Notes: generated by a model from the sequence alone, not told the origin. Shown: positions 1-7,542, counted from the first letter of the stretch. The stretch is 13,122 nucleotides of DNA from an uncultured Schwartzia sp. (GCA_905372875.1 CAJPQU010000045.1:1-13122); one strand, 5' to 3'. Numbers and translations are program-made.

Positions 1-393
1 GTGCTGGCGTTTCATCGCATCGTCATGGACGATGGCTTCGCCTATCGTTATGAAGATATGGAGGTGACGCCCCAACCCGACGGCGGATTTCTCGTTACCG
101 TCGATGTGGCCGTGACCGACGGCGCGGCGGTGGAACACGTCCATCCCGCCATCACCGCCACGGCAGAAGGAGGCGCTTCAAAGCCCGTCGCATTCTTCGG
201 CGGGGAAAGACGCCTTCGCCTCACCGGCGTTTCTGAGGACAGCCGCCGCGTCCGCCTCGAGCTTCTTCCCTCGCTGGCGGAGGAAGCCGCCCAGCCCATC
301 GCTGCCACTGTCAGCACGAAGCCCTTCATCTGGCTCCTCTGGCTGGGCGCTGCCCTCGTCACCCTTGGCTCTTTCACCGCCCTCAAGGGATGA
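1..393 (+). CDS. ccmF: CcmF/NrfE-family cytochrome c heme lyase, C-terminal end (partial)
   Basis: The reading frame is open at the left edge, so only the last 130 codons are seen and the GTG at base 1 is not a real start. The fragment is a beta-rich soluble stretch (about residues 1-105) followed by one hydrophobic helix near the C-terminus (residues 107-128, beginning STKPFIWLLWLG). CcmF and NrfE proteins end the same way: a periplasmic segment, then a last membrane helix introduced by a KPF-x-x-x-W-LG-like motif. Family members ligate heme to CxxCH motifs of apocytochromes in the periplasm. The location just upstream of nrfHA supports a role in maturing those cytochromes, possibly including the unusual CxxCK heme site of NrfA. 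That link is inferred; a terminator separates this gene from nrfH, so it is probably the end of its own transcription unit. The diagnostic WWD domain lies outside the window, which limits certainty. Confidence 0.65.
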   Translation: MLAFHRIVMDDGFAYRYEDMEVTPQPDGGFLVTVDVAVTDGAAVEHVHPAITATAEGGASKPVAFFGGERRLRLTGVSEDSRRVRLELLPSLAEEAAQPIAATVSTKPFIWLLWLGAALVTLGSFTALKG

Positions 394-454
394 CATGAGG
401 ATTTTTGTGAACCGTAGTCGCTAATCAGTCTTTTTACAGAAAAATTAATATTTC

Positions 455-496
455 CCCTCCTGTTGGTTGCTCTGGCAACATCGGGAGGGTTTTTTT
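455..496 (+). terminator. Rho-independent terminator after the heme lyase gene
   Basis: CCCTCC (455-460) pairs with GGAGGG (484-489) and TGTTG (461-465) pairs with CAACA (476-480), leaving a 3-nt bulge (481-483). A run of seven T follows (490-496). It lies 61 nt after the heme lyase stop codon and separates that gene from nrfHA. No other convincing element was found between 394 and 647; a TATGAT at 502-507 could be a -10 box but has no good -35 partner. Confidence 0.8.
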
Positions 497-647
497 CGTG
501 ATATGATATGAGTACTGAGAGGCGTGGACGTAGGAAAACAAGCGCTTCGTGAGGATATGCACCTGACCACGGGGCAACGGCGGGAAAAAGGGATAGACAT
601 TTCGTGGTTCGGGGGAAATAGGTGTAAGGGAAAGGAGGGGAGCAGGC

Positions 648-1136
648 GTGGCCATTAAGGATTTCGTCAGTCGGCACACGCTGGCCTGTCTGGCGGGAGG
701 ATTTGCCATCGGGGTGGTGATCTCTGGGGCTGGCGCGGCGATGATGTCGTTTTCCGGTTCGCCGGCCTTTTGCGGCACTTGTCATTCCATGAAGGAGGTC
801 ACGGCAACCTTCGCTCAGTCCACGCATTCAAAATTGGAATGTGTGGACTGCCATCTGCCCCATGACAGCATGGTCATGTATCTCTTTGAGAAAGGGCGGA
901 CGGGGATGAACGACGTTTATCACGAGGTACTGCGGGATTATCCGGCTCACATCAAGCTGTCGGCTCGGGGACGGGACATGGTGAACCGCAACTGCCTGCG
1001 CTGTCATGCCAACACCATGGACAAGGTTCACGCCGATCTCTTCAAGCCGATGGACACCGGCGGGGACTGTCTGAAGTGTCACAGCCGCATCGCCCACGGG
1101 GCGCGTCCTATTGAAGGGGGGATAAAAGTTGAATAA
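648..1136 (+). CDS. nrfH: NrfH, tetraheme membrane-anchored quinol dehydrogenase of cytochrome c nitrite reductase
   Basis: This 162-aa protein has one N-terminal membrane anchor (about residues 11-34) and four c-type heme sites: CGTCH (42-46), CVDCH (65-69), CLRCH (116-120) and CLKCH (141-145). This is the NapC/NirT-family layout of NrfH. The first site continues as CxxCHxM, with Met48 placed like the methionine that ligates heme 1 in characterised NrfH. NrfH oxidises menaquinol at the membrane and passes electrons to NrfA on the outer face of the inner membrane. The start is GTG at 648, chosen because AAAGGAGGGG (631-640) lies 7 nt upstream and the frame then begins directly with the anchor. 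The end overlaps nrfA by 8 nt, so the two are translationally coupled. Length and motif order are normal for the family. Confidence 0.95.
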   Translation: MAIKDFVSRHTLACLAGGFAIGVVISGAGAAMMSFSGSPAFCGTCHSMKEVTATFAQSTHSKLECVDCHLPHDSMVMYLFEKGRTGMNDVYHEVLRDYPAHIKLSARGRDMVNRNCLRCHANTMDKVHADLFKPMDTGGDCLKCHSRIAHGARPIEGGIKVE

Positions 1137-2442
1137 GCTGCAAAAAATATTGGTCGGAATAGTGGCGGTCTGCCTTTTGTTCTTCGGCTTCATCGTGTTC
1201 CGTATCGCCGCTGCGCCGAAGGATGACAGCGTGCGGCTGGCTAAGGTGCCGCCGGAGGAACGGCTGGGGACTCACGCCTATCGGGACGCTTATCCGCTGC
1301 AATACAATTCCTACATGAAGAATAACGACTTGTCCCCTTCGCCGACGGGTTATGGCGGCGCCCAGGCGGAAAATTCCCATTTGGTGGAACAGCCGGAGAT
1401 GCTGGAAAATTTTAAAGGCTATAAGTTCGCTATCCAGTATGATGACGATCGGGGACACACTTATGCCGGCGTGGACTTCAAGAATTCGAAGCGCCTGCCG
1501 GGGCAGAAGGGAAGCTGTATCACCTGCAAGGGTTCTTACATGTACGACGTGTACTTTAAGGAGAGCGGCTGGGCCTACGCTGCCAAGCCCATCGACGAGA
1601 TCATGGCCCCCATCAAGGACGACGAGTGGATCGGATGTTCTTCCTGTCACGATCCGGATACCATGGCGCTGCGGGTCTATCAGCAGAGCCTGGTGGAGGC
1701 CTTGGCCCGGAAGGGGATCGACATCAAAGAGGTGTCCCACAACGATATGCGGGGCTACGTCTGCGGCCAGTGCCACAGTGAGTATTACTTCGCCAAGGAA
1801 GACGGCCGGGTGGTGACGCCGTGGGATAATGGACTCACGGCGGAAGGACAGTATCAGTATTATCAGTCGGGGAAGGCGGGGGGCTTCCAGTACGATTGGA
1901 TCCACGCGGATTCCAAGGCGCCCATGCTGAAAGCCCAGCATCCGGATTATGAGACGTGGCAGGACAGTGTTCACGCCGACGCCGGGGTGACCTGCGTCGA
2001 CTGTCACATGCCCTATATGCGGGAGAACGGTCGAAAGTATACTTCCCATTGGATGACCAGTCCGCTAAAGACCGTCGAGGCTTCCTGCCAAAAGTGCCAC
2101 ACAGAGAGCGCGGAGACGCTGACAGCGCGGGTCAAAACCATCCACGACAACACGTTCCGCATCCAGCGCATCGCCGGGCAGACGGTGGCCAAGGCACACC
2201 TGACAGTGCGGGCAGCCATGGAAGCGGGGGCAACGGATGAGCAGCTTGCCGCAGCCCGGGAACAGCTTCGGGAGGCGCAGTGGTATTGGGATTGGGTGGC
2301 GGCCGAGAACGGCATGGGCTTCCACAATCCAGACAAAATCCTCCGCACCCTCGGCCTCGCCGTAGATAAGGCACATCAGGCCATCGAGACGGCCAATGCA
2401 GTGGTGAAGGGAAAATTGGAGATCCCGGCGATGGGATTTTAG
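1129..2442 (+). CDS. nrfA: NrfA, pentaheme ammonia-forming nitrite reductase
   Basis: This 437-aa periplasmic protein has an uncleaved-looking N-terminal hydrophobic segment (about residues 6-28). It has the NrfA hallmark of one CxxCK site (CITCK, 130-134, lysine-ligated catalytic heme) and four CxxCH sites: CSSCH 170-174, CGQCH 212-216, CVDCH 289-293 and CQKCH 320-324. Active-site and calcium-site residues of characterised NrfA can be matched: Glu218-Tyr219 after CGQCH, and Lys268-x-Gln270-His271 in the KAQH motif. This places it with the calcium-type enzymes. It reduces nitrite to ammonium with six electrons from NrfH. The start is TTG at 1129, 6 nt after AAGGGGGGA (1114-1122), and it overlaps nrfH. 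The protein ends soon after the long helical region; E. coli NrfA continues for roughly 50 more residues, so this is a compact form. The last base of the TAG stop is also the first base of a 160-bp repeat. Confidence 0.96.
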   Translation: MNKLQKILVGIVAVCLLFFGFIVFRIAAAPKDDSVRLAKVPPEERLGTHAYRDAYPLQYNSYMKNNDLSPSPTGYGGAQAENSHLVEQPEMLENFKGYKFAIQYDDDRGHTYAGVDFKNSKRLPGQKGSCITCKGSYMYDVYFKESGWAYAAKPIDEIMAPIKDDEWIGCSSCHDPDTMALRVYQQSLVEALARKGIDIKEVSHNDMRGYVCGQCHSEYYFAKEDGRVVTPWDNGLTAEGQYQYYQSGKAGGFQYDWIHADSKAPMLKAQHPDYETWQDSVHADAGVTCVDCHMPYMRENGRKYTSHWMTSPLKTVEASCQKCHTESAETLTARVKTIHDNTFRIQRIAGQTVAKAHLTVRAAMEAGATDEQLAAAREQLREAQWYWDWVAAENGMGFHNPDKILRTLGLAVDKAHQAIETANAVVKGKLEIPAMGF

Positions 2443-2601
2443 GAAACACTGATAAAATGAAGTCCGCCAGATTGGCACAGATTTTTTGTCCTATCAAGGA
2501 AACAAACCGAACGCGTAGCAAGGCTATGTGAAGGCTTCGTTGCCGTAGACAGGGCGAAAAAGATGTGCCAAGATGATGTGGCTGAATTTATCAGTGCTTC
2601 C
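2442..2601 (+). repeat. 160-bp MITE-like fold-back repeat, copy 1
   Basis: The sequence from 2442 to 2601 recurs in reverse complement at 7543-7702 with about 18 substitutions and two 1-nt gaps by hand alignment (roughly 88% identity). The two ends are imperfect inverted repeats: GGAAACACTGATAAA at the left and the complement of GGAAGCACTGATAAA at the right. The similarity between arms continues inward through TTGGCACA and a T-rich block for about 50 bp. At the centre, CGTAGC and GCTATG can form a small hairpin. The whole element can therefore fold back on itself. It has no coding capacity. It lies between the nrfA stop codon and the nrfA terminator, so it is transcribed in the nrfHA 3' untranslated region. 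Flanking TTTA (2438-2441) and TCAA (2602-2605) do not match, so no target duplication is claimed here. Confidence 0.85.
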
Positions 2602-2610
2602 TCAAGGAAC

Positions 2611-2650
2611 AAAAACGGCCCGAAGGGGAAATCCTTTCGGGCCGTTTTTT
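2611..2650 (+). terminator. Rho-independent terminator of nrfHA
   Basis: A strong hairpin is formed by AAAAACGGCCCGAAGG (2611-2626) and CCTTTCGGGCCGTTTTTT (2633-2650), with a short loop between them and a run of six T at the end. It lies about 170 nt after the nrfA stop only because the 160-bp repeat is in between; without the repeat it would follow the stop codon by about 10 nt. Confidence 0.93.
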
Positions 2651-2691
2651 GTTGCGTGATTTAAGGAGCGTACGTTCTAAGCTTATAGGGG

Positions 2692-2719
2692 TTGACAGTT
2701 ACTTGGTTTATTATATAAT
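2692..2719 (+). promoter_or_regulatory. Sigma-70-type promoter of the marR-RND operon
   Basis: A perfect -35 box TTGACA (2692-2697) and a perfect -10 box TATAAT (2714-2719) are separated by 16 nt. This is the best consensus promoter in the window. Strong consensus boxes are expected where the promoter is held down by a repressor, here the adjacent MarR. Confidence 0.88.
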
Positions 2720-2727
2720 GAAAGGAG

Positions 2728-2748
2728 TTAGTTGATAAAAACAACCAA
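2728..2748 (+). promoter_or_regulatory. Candidate MarR operator
   Basis: An imperfect palindrome TTaGTTG - 7 nt - CAACcAA (2728-2748) starts 8 nt after the -10 box, covering the expected transcription start region. Spaced TTG/CAA half-sites are typical of MarR-family operators. The remainder of the leader (2749-2841) shows no further obvious structure. Binding is inferred only. Confidence 0.5.
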
Positions 2749-2824
2749 ATGTAAAGAGCTGTGCTTTTACCTCGATGGGAAGAGGATAAACGGCTGGCGG
2801 CGCAGCGGGGAACGCAGGTGGCTC

Positions 2825-2833
2825 AAGGAGGTG
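2825..2833 (+). promoter_or_regulatory. Ribosome binding site that fixes the marR start
   Basis: AAGGAGGTG lies 8 nt before the ATG at 2842. The frame stays open upstream to a GTG at 2761, but no Shine-Dalgarno sequence serves that codon, and the extra 27 residues do not resemble MarR proteins. Confidence 0.85.
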
Positions 2834-2841
2834 GAAGAGGG

Positions 2842-3279
2842 ATGGATTATTTAGCTGTGGCGCACAGTTTTGGCCTGCTGCATCGTCGATCTCAGGCGGT
2901 GGTTTGGGAAAAGTGCCAGGAAATAGGGCTTAGTTATTCGGGATACGGGCTCTTGCTCACCCTGTTTGAGCATGAAGGGAGCAGTCAGGAGGAATTAGCG
3001 GCCCGCCTGTTCATGGACAAGACGGTGGTGACCCGAGAGATCCAGTCTCTCGAAGCCCGGGGCTTCGTTACGCGCTGCCGGGATGTGGAGGACCGCCGGC
3101 GTAAGCGTCTGTACTTAACGCCTTTAGCCCGCAAACATCAGGCATTTTTAGAAGGGGTTTTACATCATTGGATGGATTATTTGTGTGAGGGGATGACGGA
3201 TCGGGAGGCGGAGACGGTACAGCGTCTTTTTCCCCGTTTGGCAGGTCGGGCCATGGCGGCAGATATTCATGTGCTTTGA
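2842..3279 (+). CDS. MarR-family transcriptional regulator
   Basis: The protein is 145 aa from the ATG at 2842, a normal MarR length. It has an N-terminal dimerisation helix (about residues 3-28), a winged helix-turn-helix (about 32-94) and C-terminal helices that complete the dimer interface. The recognition helix region reads LAARLFMDKTVVTREIQSLE (52-71). The wing carries the family signature DVEDRRRKRLYLT (81-93), matching the MarR pattern D-x-x-D-x-R-x-K-x-x-x-LT. MarR proteins bind palindromes as dimers and are released by small phenolic, lipophilic or oxidising compounds. Being first in an operon with an RND pump, behind a strong promoter with a nearby palindrome, it most likely represses its own operon. 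The ligand cannot be told from sequence. A single cysteine (Cys25) lies near the N-terminus, but there is no clear OhrR-type sensing pattern. Confidence 0.9.
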   Translation: MDYLAVAHSFGLLHRRSQAVVWEKCQEIGLSYSGYGLLLTLFEHEGSSQEELAARLFMDKTVVTREIQSLEARGFVTRCRDVEDRRRKRLYLTPLARKHQAFLEGVLHHWMDYLCEGMTDREAETVQRLFPRLAGRAMAADIHVL

Positions 3280-3343
3280 CGGCTATGCCTTTTGAGATGC
3301 GGCTGAGGCAGGCGGATGCGAAAATGAAGACGGGGGGCTCGGT

Positions 3344-4423
3344 ATGGAAAAGAAGATAATCTTCACACTGATGTTTGGGACGGCGCTCCTTTTGACGGCC
3401 GGGTGCGGACAAAAGCTGCCGGAGCCGACGGTGCCCCTGGTGAAGTATGAAACAGTGCGCTTGGGGGCAGACGCGGAGGGTTCTACTTACGCCGCGGCGG
3501 TTCGGGGCCGTTACGAAACAGTGTTGGCGTTTCAGGTAGGGGGGCGGATCGCGTCCCGTACCGTGCAGCTGGGGGACCGGGTGCGGGCGGGAGAGGTTCT
3601 CATGACCTTGGATCCCAAGGACGTAGCTCAGACAGCCCGCCAGAGCGCGGCGCAGGTGGAAGCGGCGCGGGCGAATCTGGCACTGGCGCGGTCAAACCTC
3701 GCCCGTTACACCGCCCTCTATCAGGCCGACGCGGTGGCGGCGATGGTGCTGGAGCAGCAACAGACAGCCTACGACGCAGCGGCGGCTTCCTATGAAAACG
3801 CGCTGGCTCAGGATGTGCAGGCGCAGAACGCCCTTTCCTATACGAATCTCACGGCCAACGCAGACGGATTGATCGCGGCTATCAGCGCTGAGGTGGGGCA
3901 AGTGGTGAGCGCCGGGATGCCGGTGATGACGCTGGTGCAGACAGAAGAATTAGAAGTAGAGATGAGCGTGCCGGAAAATCGGCGGCAGGAGGTCGCCGTG
4001 GGGCGGCGGGCGGAAGTGTCTTTTTGGGCGTTGGGGGACAGCCGGACGCCGGGCGTGGTACGAGAGATCTCTCCCATGGCGGACAGCGCTTCCCGCACCT
4101 ATGCGGTGCGCGTTGCGCTGCCGGAACCGCCCGCTGGGATCATGCCGGGCATGACGGCCAGCGTTTATCTCTCGGCGGAGCGTGCCGCTGATACAGCGAC
4201 ACTGCCCCTTTCCGCTCTCTATCAGACGGGAGATACGCCGTACGTCTGGATCATCGACGACGAGGATCGGCTTCGCCTGCAAGCGGTTACGGTGGAGGGA
4301 ACCGCCGGCAACCGTGTCATCCTGCGGGGTCTTGCGGCGGGGGATCGTGTGGTTACAGCCGGGGTTCATAAACTGCACGAAGGAGAGAGCGTGCGCTTGG
4401 GAACGGAAGGGGCGCGGCCATGA
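3344..4423 (+). CDS. RND efflux pump periplasmic adaptor (membrane fusion protein), lipoprotein
   Basis: This 359-aa protein has an N-terminal signal (residues 1-20) ending at Cys21 in LLLTAGC, an acceptable lipobox although position -3 is Thr rather than Leu. The membrane fusion order follows: first half of the lipoyl domain (about 58-95, with GDRVRAGEVLMTLD), an Ala/Gln-rich alpha-helical hairpin (about 97-165), second half of the lipoyl domain (about 168-200, with GQVVSAGMPVMTL), a beta-barrel (about 205-285) and a membrane-proximal domain (about 290-352). Such adaptors bridge an inner-membrane RND permease and an outer-membrane channel. The gene starts 64 nt after marR with no terminator between. 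Its end overlaps the permease start in ATGA (4420-4423), so both partners are made in step. The ribosome site is poor (GGGGGG around 3332-3337). Substrate is unknown. Confidence 0.92.
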   Translation: MEKKIIFTLMFGTALLLTAGCGQKLPEPTVPLVKYETVRLGADAEGSTYAAAVRGRYETVLAFQVGGRIASRTVQLGDRVRAGEVLMTLDPKDVAQTARQSAAQVEAARANLALARSNLARYTALYQADAVAAMVLEQQQTAYDAAAASYENALAQDVQAQNALSYTNLTANADGLIAAISAEVGQVVSAGMPVMTLVQTEELEVEMSVPENRRQEVAVGRRAEVSFWALGDSRTPGVVREISPMADSASRTYAVRVALPEPPAGIMPGMTASVYLSAERAADTATLPLSALYQTGDTPYVWIIDDEDRLRLQAVTVEGTAGNRVILRGLAAGDRVVTAGVHKLHEGESVRLGTEGARP

Positions 4424-7400
4424 GAAATCTCACGGAGGTTTCCCTGAAGAACCGGGATCTCGTCTGGTACGCTATCGCCGTCGTCTTTGTGGCCGGGATA
4501 TTTTCTTACCTGAAATTGGGCCGCATGGAGGATCCCAGTTTCACCATCCGCCAGATGGTGGTGACGGCGGCGTGGCCGGGGGCTACGGCGGCAGAGATGG
4601 AGCAGCAGGTCACGGACAAGTTGGAGCGAAAATTCCAGGATATCCCCCGAATCGATCATATCCGCAGCTATTCCCGCCCCGGCACGGCGGTGATCTTCGT
4701 GAACCTGCGGGATGATGTTCCTTCGGAAGAGATTCGCAATGTATGGCGGGATGTGCGGAATTTTGGCGCCGATATCAAGCCGGATTTGCCGGAAGGGGTC
4801 TATGGCCCTTTCTATAACGACCGCTTCGACGATGTCTTTGGCTCCGTGTACGCTGTCACCGGGGACGGGTATTCTTACGAAGAGCTGCGGCAGACAGCGG
4901 AGAGGCTGCGGCGGCTCATTTTGGAGCTGCCCGCCGTGCAGAAGGCGGAGCTGTTAGGGGAAAAGACGGAGACGGTATACATTGAGATGCAGAAGGAACG
5001 GCTGGCGGAGCTGGGCCTTTCTCCGGGGTTGGTGGCCGAGGCGATAAAGCAGCAGAACGCGATCACCCCGGCGGCGATGATTGATACCGAAGAAAACAAT
5101 GTGTACCTGCGGGTCACCGGGAGTTATGACGATCTGGATGCCGTCCGCGCGACGCCGCTTCGGGTGGGGGGACGAATCTTTCATTTGGGAGATATTGCCA
5201 CGGTGGAGCGGCGCTACGCCGAGCCTTCCGATCCTCAGATGTACTTTGACGGCCAGCGGGCGGTAGGGGTGGCCGTATCCATGGAAACGGGGGGCAACGT
5301 GCTGGAGTTGGGGGAACAGCTTCGCTCCCTCATTGCTAAGGTGCAGGTAGAGGAACCGGCGGGACTCATGATTCATCAGGTCTCCGATCAGCCGGCGGTG
5401 GTGGAGCATTCCATTGACGAATTTATCAGTACCCTTCGAGAAGCCGTTGTCATCGTCTTGGCGGTGAGTTTTTTGAGCCTGGGGATTCGGACGGGCTTAG
5501 TGGTGGCCGGGTGCATCCCGCTGGTTTTGGCGGGGGTCTTTTGCGCCATGGATCTTTTGGGCATTGATCTCCACAAGGTGTCCCTGGGGGCGCTGATCAT
5601 TTCCTTGGGCCTTTTAGTGGACGACGCCATCATCGCCGTGGAGATGATGAGCGTGAAGCTGGAGGAAGGATTGGGACGTTTTGATGCCGCCTGCTACGCT
5701 TTTCGCGCCACGGCCAAGCCTATGCTCACCGGCACCCTGATCACTGTCGCCGGGTTCATTCCCGTGGCTTTTTCCGTCGGTCCCGCGTCGGAGTTTTGCC
5801 GCGATCTTTTCATCGTCATCGCCGTTGCGTTGGGATTATCATGGATTGTATCCGTCATGGTAGCGCCGCTCTTCGGTTACTATCTCATCCGCGTCCCGGC
5901 GAAGACGGCGGGGGAGGGAGAAAAAGCCGATCCCTACCAAAATCGATTTTATGGGATCTTTCGCGCTGTCTTAGGCTGGTTTCTCACCCATCGTCCCTTT
6001 GTCTTAACGGGGACGGCGGGGGTCTTTCTGCTGTCTGTTTTCCTTTTGGGAGCGGTGCGGCAGGAGTTTTTCCCGCCGTCGCTGCGCCCGGAAATTTTGC
6101 TGGACATGCGGCTTCCGGAAGGGGCATCGCTTAGGGCCAGTGAAGAGGAAGCGGCGCGGCTGGCACGCTTTCTTGATGAGCGGCAGGAGGAGATTGAGAA
6201 CTACTCCTACTACGTCGGTACCGGTGCGCCCCGCTTCGTCTTGACGATCAATCCGCGGCTTCCGGCGGCCAATTACAGCCAATTTGTCATTGTGGCCCAG
6301 TCGGCGGAGAAGCGCGACGACCTTATCGCCGCTCTCCGGGAAGAGTTAGTGGAAAATTTCCCTGAGGTGCGGACGAATATCCAGACGATCCAGACGGGAC
6401 CGCCGGCGGAGTATCCGGTGATGATCCGCGCGGCGGGTTATGATCGGGAGAAGGTGCGGGCGCTGGCGGGAGAGGTGGCTGATCTCATGCGGGCCGATTC
6501 CAATTATACGGACGTTCATTTCGACTGGAATGAAAAGTCTCGGGTGCTGTCCCTCGCCCTTGATCAGGAGAAAATGCGGGCCTTAGGCGTCAGCAGCCAC
6601 GACGTGGCCCTCACCCTCTATACGGAAATCAATGGTGCGTCGGTAGCGCAATATTATCGGGGGGACCGCACCATTGGTATGGTATTTCGCCTAAAGGAAG
6701 GGGATCGCGATACGTTGGAGAAGGTGAAAGATCTGCCGATTGGCCTCTCCAGCGGACGCTATGTGCCCCTGTCCCAGGTGGCGAAAATTTCCTATCAGGC
6801 GGAGGACGGCCTCATCTGGCGGCGGGATTTGAAGCCCACCATCACCGTGCAGGCGAACATCCGCACCGGCACGGCAGACGACGCGGCGAGAAAAATCTAC
6901 GAGCAGACGGCGGCGCTGCGGGAGTCTCTGCCGCTGGGCTACACCATCGAACCGGGCGGCTCCCTGGAAGACAGCAAAAAGAGCATGGCCTATCTTTTGC
7001 AGCCTGTACCGGCCATGGTACTCCTCATTATGACGCTTCTCATGGTACAGCTTCGCAATGGCAAGCAGATGGTTCTGACGCTTCTCACTGCGCCCTTGGG
7101 CATTATCGGGGTGACGCTGGGGATGCTGCTCTTTGGCAAGGCGTTAGGTTTCGTGGCCGATCTGGGTATTCTGGCGCTGACGGGCATGATCATCCGCAAC
7201 TCGGTCATTCTCATCGATCAGATACAAAAGCACGAAGCGGCCGGGGAAAGCCCCTGGAACGCGGTGATGGACTCGGCGGTACTGCGCTTTCGGCCCATCA
7301 TGCTCACGGCGGCGGCGGCCATTTTAGGCATGGTGCCTCTCATGCCCAGTACTTTCTGGGGCCCTATGGCGGTGGCTATCGCTGCCGGCCTCATCGTGGC

Positions 7401-7467
7401 CACGGTCCTGACGCTTTTGGTGCTGCCCGCCATGTACGCGGCGGTGTACAAGGTGGAGCGGGAATAG
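4420..7467 (+). CDS. RND-family efflux permease (AcrB/HAE1-like inner-membrane pump)
   Basis: This 1015-aa protein has the duplicated RND layout: TM1 (about 13-31), a large periplasmic loop, a TM2-TM6 cluster (about 335-490), a further membrane helix near 527-546, a second periplasmic loop, and a TM8-TM12 cluster (about 860-1010). The proton relay is visible: Asp401-Asp402 in GLLVDDAIIAVE (TM4), and Arg956 and Thr963 in RFRPIMLT (TM11). The TM10 position held by Lys940 in AcrB is Arg926 here (IIRNSVILID). These residues couple proton entry to drug export. Loop sequences such as MEDPSF near residue 37 and RSYSRPG near 82-88 suggest a subgroup distinct from AcrB itself. No outer-membrane factor gene is present, so a TolC-like channel elsewhere is expected. 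Drug, solvent or fatty-acid substrates are all possible; metal export is less likely because the sequence is not CusA-like. Confidence 0.94.
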   Translation: MRNLTEVSLKNRDLVWYAIAVVFVAGIFSYLKLGRMEDPSFTIRQMVVTAAWPGATAAEMEQQVTDKLERKFQDIPRIDHIRSYSRPGTAVIFVNLRDDVPSEEIRNVWRDVRNFGADIKPDLPEGVYGPFYNDRFDDVFGSVYAVTGDGYSYEELRQTAERLRRLILELPAVQKAELLGEKTETVYIEMQKERLAELGLSPGLVAEAIKQQNAITPAAMIDTEENNVYLRVTGSYDDLDAVRATPLRVGGRIFHLGDIATVERRYAEPSDPQMYFDGQRAVGVAVSMETGGNVLELGEQLRSLIAKVQVEEPAGLMIHQVSDQPAVVEHSIDEFISTLREAVVIVLAVSFLSLGIRTGLVVAGCIPLVLAGVFCAMDLLGIDLHKVSLGALIISLGLLVDDAIIAVEMMSVKLEEGLGRFDAACYAFRATAKPMLTGTLITVAGFIPVAFSVGPASEFCRDLFIVIAVALGLSWIVSVMVAPLFGYYLIRVPAKTAGEGEKADPYQNRFYGIFRAVLGWFLTHRPFVLTGTAGVFLLSVFLLGAVRQEFFPPSLRPEILLDMRLPEGASLRASEEEAARLARFLDERQEEIENYSYYVGTGAPRFVLTINPRLPAANYSQFVIVAQSAEKRDDLIAALREELVENFPEVRTNIQTIQTGPPAEYPVMIRAAGYDREKVRALAGEVADLMRADSNYTDVHFDWNEKSRVLSLALDQEKMRALGVSSHDVALTLYTEINGASVAQYYRGDRTIGMVFRLKEGDRDTLEKVKDLPIGLSSGRYVPLSQVAKISYQAEDGLIWRRDLKPTITVQANIRTGTADDAARKIYEQTAALRESLPLGYTIEPGGSLEDSKKSMAYLLQPVPAMVLLIMTLLMVQLRNGKQMVLTLLTAPLGIIGVTLGMLLFGKALGFVADLGILALTGMIIRNSVILIDQIQKHEAAGESPWNAVMDSAVLRFRPIMLTAAAAILGMVPLMPSTFWGPMAVAIAAGLIVATVLTLLVLPAMYAAVYKVERE

Positions 7468-7480
7468 ACGACAGATTTTT

Positions 7481-7513
7481 ATCGCTCTCCGCACTGGCGC
7501 GGAGAGCGATTTT
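7481..7513 (+). terminator. Terminator of the marR-RND operon
   Basis: A perfect 12-bp stem is formed by ATCGCTCTCCGC (7481-7492) and GCGGAGAGCGAT (7499-7510), with a 6-nt loop. It is followed by a short T-rich tail (TTTTGTGTT). The hairpin is very strong and the T run is modest. Confidence 0.75.
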
Positions 7514-7542
7514 GTGTTATCCTGTACTTCGCGGCGATTAAA

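Noticed and set aside
48..827. Long minus-strand open frame across the heme lyase end and nrfH start
   Set aside because: It crosses a terminator and two plus-strand genes and has low-complexity Arg/Ser content without any domain.
1108..2049. 313-codon minus-strand open frame opposite nrfA
   Set aside because: It mirrors the nrfA codons; the plus strand encodes five heme sites and active-site motifs in frame.
2761..2841. N-terminal extension of MarR from the GTG at 2761
   Set aside because: No ribosome site precedes it, while an excellent AAGGAGGTG lies 8 nt before ATG 2842, which gives a normal MarR length.
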